From positions 1-7,007 of the forward strand of contig JAUVLL010000176.1 of NCBI GenBank assembly GCA_030600745.1: DNA of 7,007 nucleotides. Direction: 5' to 3'. The notes beneath the pieces were generated by a model, which saw only the letters and a program-made list of their open reading frames with translations, was not told the origin of the DNA and ran no database searches. The position numbers were made by a program, and so were the translations under genes. The stretch's first letter is position 1, and each line of letters starts with the position of its first letter. This stretch comes from Spirochaetaceae bacterium. Its GTDB lineage: Bacteria; Spirochaetota; Spirochaetia; B11-G9. Positions 6,101 through 7,007 of this stretch are shown piece by piece.

Positions 6101-6431
6101 CCATTCTGGAGTCCCTGGTCAGGAATCCGTTTGCTCTTAATGCTGCCTTATTTGTATCATCGTACTCTAAAAGAGCTCTGGATATGCCATGTCTGCAGGC
6201 ACCTGCCTGACCGGAAGGGCCACCGCCCTTTACTGTAATAAGAAGATCATATTTACCTTCAGTTGCTGTCACGCCCAATGGCTGTTTTACAACATATACG
6301 AAACTGGGATTCGCAAAATAATCATTAACATCTTTGCCATTAACACTTATCTTTCCATTTCCTTCTCTAAGGAAAACACGGGCAATAGCTGTTTTTCTTC
6401 TTCCTGTTCCTAATGCAAGATTTTTAACCAC
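6039..6431 (-). CDS. rpsI: 30S ribosomal protein S9 (uS9)
   Basis: This complete 130-residue uS9 of the small ribosomal subunit opens with the family signature GTGRRKTAIARVFLREGNGKISVNGK. It then has VKGGGPSGQAGACRHGISRAL and the basic C-terminal tail GQRGARKKFQFSKR, which in ribosomes reaches toward the P-site tRNA. The start is GTG at 6429-6431, preceded by AGGAGAAG at good spacing. It follows rplM after 17 bases, the standard rplM-rpsI pair. Its last 62 bases may overlap the start of recX. Confidence 0.97.
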   Translation of the reverse strand: MVKNLALGTGRRKTAIARVFLREGNGKISVNGKDVNDYFANPSFVYVVKQPLGVTATEGKYDLLITVKGGGPSGQAGACRHGISRALLEYDDTNKAALRANGFLTRDSRMVERKKFGQRGARKKFQFSKR

Positions 6432-6448
6432 TTTATCTTCTCCTGACC

Positions 6449-6877
6449 TTAAATTTCGATTACTTCAGGCTTCTGCGCTACGTGCGGATGTTCTGAGCCT
6501 GAGTATACTTTAAGATTTGTAAATAGTGTCCTACCAAGTCGACCGTTAGGAAGCATCCCTTTCACTGCATGTTCCATTGGATAAGTGGGTTTTCTTTTAA
6601 TCATATCCATGAACCGTTCAGCAGTAAGCCCTCCGGGATAACCTGAATGTCTATAGTAGATCTTTCTGGTTTCCTTATTGCCGCTTACTTCAACCTTATC
6701 TGCATTAATAACTATTACATAATCCCCAATTTCCTGATTAGGAGCAAATTCGGGTTTATGTTTACCACGTAGAAGATTGGCTGCCTTTACTGCGACACGT
6801 CCCAATCTTTTACCGGATGCATCTATAACAAACCATTTTCTTACAACGTCTTTTTGTTTAACAAAAATCGTTTCCAT
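6449..6877 (-). CDS. rplM: 50S ribosomal protein L13 (uL13)
   Basis: This complete 142-residue uL13 of the large ribosomal subunit is an early assembly protein that binds 23S rRNA. Landmarks are WFVIDASGKRLGRVAVKAANLLRGKHKP (residues about 15-42), GDYVIVINADKVEVSGNK, YYRHSGYPGGL, AVKGMLPNGRLGR and the C-terminal VYSGSEHPHVAQKPE. The length is typical. The ATG at 6875-6877 has only a weak AAAGG/AAAGA Shine-Dalgarno. It is the first gene of the rplM-rpsI-recX unit in this window. About 130 bases upstream of it contain a dyad and a small hairpin. In E. coli L13 regulates its own operon through the leader; whether that holds here cannot be seen. Confidence 0.98.
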   Translation of the reverse strand: METIFVKQKDVVRKWFVIDASGKRLGRVAVKAANLLRGKHKPEFAPNQEIGDYVIVINADKVEVSGNKETRKIYYRHSGYPGGLTAERFMDMIKRKPTYPMEHAVKGMLPNGRLGRTLFTNLKVYSGSEHPHVAQKPEVIEI

Positions 6878-6919
6878 TTCTTTTCTGCCTTTATATTTAA
6901 AATCAAACTGATAATGTAA

Positions 6920-6936
6920 CCACTACTTAAAAGTGG
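6920..6936 (-). other. Small hairpin in the rplM leader
   Basis: CCACT (6920-6924) pairs with AGTGG (6932-6936) around a 7-base loop, about 45-60 bases before the rplM start codon. It would lie in the rplM leader if transcription starts at the tentative promoter. A role in leader-based feedback is only a possibility; the stem is short. Confidence 0.35.
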
Positions 6937-6941
6937 AGTGC

Positions 6942-6970
6942 AGTTTTTCACATTTGGGTGATAATGTCAA
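6942..6970 (-). promoter_or_regulatory. Tentative promoter for rplM-rpsI-recX
   Basis: A consensus -35, TTGACA (minus strand, 6965-6970), is followed after 17 bases by AAAACT (6942-6947), a poor -10 with 3/6 matches. The -35 is convincing but the -10 is not. AT-rich hexamers nearer to rplM could serve instead. Confidence 0.3.
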
Positions 6971-6980
6971 CATGGTGACA
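6965..6980. promoter_or_regulatory. 16-bp near-perfect dyad overlapping the rplM -35
   Basis: The plus strand reads TGTCAACATGGTGACA: TGTCA and TGACA arms with a CATG centre, so 14 of 16 positions are symmetrical. It overlaps the TTGACA element, which makes it a candidate operator for a dimeric regulator. Confidence 0.4.
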
Positions 6981-7007
6981 AGCTTCTCAGCAATTCTAAT
7001 TATGAAG

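Overview
The window is a piece of a moderately AT-rich bacterial chromosome, tightly packed and mostly housekeeping in content. I suspect a spirochaete or a related diderm. The hints are a secreted OppA-type binding protein whose signal peptide has no lipobox cysteine, an excisionase-type HTH joined to a receiver domain, and the overall gene style. None of these is decisive, so the taxonomic call is an inference only.

Layout from left to right. (1) Bases 1-1350, minus strand: the first 450 residues of an oligopeptide ABC transporter binding protein (OppA), cut by the window edge. (2) 1440-2369, minus: a two-domain protein with an N-terminal UPF0158 domain and a C-terminal GNAT acetyltransferase domain. 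(3) 2370-2635: a divergent promoter region with back-to-back sigma70-like promoters, a short GC-rich palindrome in the leftward leader, and a GC-rich modular repeat filling most of the rightward leader. (4) 2636-3931, plus: enolase, complete, with all catalytic residues. (5) 3950-4007: a long perfect hairpin between two convergent genes, sharing a 12-base edge with the palindrome upstream of eno. (6) 5258 down to 4016, minus: an overlapping three-gene unit of HTH-receiver protein, stand-alone receiver and acylphosphatase, driven by a very good promoter at 5385-5412. (7) 6877 down to 5426, minus: ribosomal proteins uL13 (rplM) and uS9 (rpsI), followed by recX, whose start lies inside the end of rpsI.

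How the genes may work together: rplM-rpsI is the usual ribosomal pair, and recX (a RecA modulator) probably shares its transcript. The regulator unit is the least ordinary part. Two receivers that carry an aspartyl-phosphate are translationally coupled to a small enzyme that hydrolyses acyl-phosphates. This suggests, but does not prove, a link between acyl-phosphate level and the signalling state. No histidine kinase is in view.

I found no CRISPR array, tRNA, rRNA, transposase or phage gene. The most unusual non-coding material is the repeat DNA on both sides of eno and the inverted repeats in the leaders of the regulator unit and of rplM.
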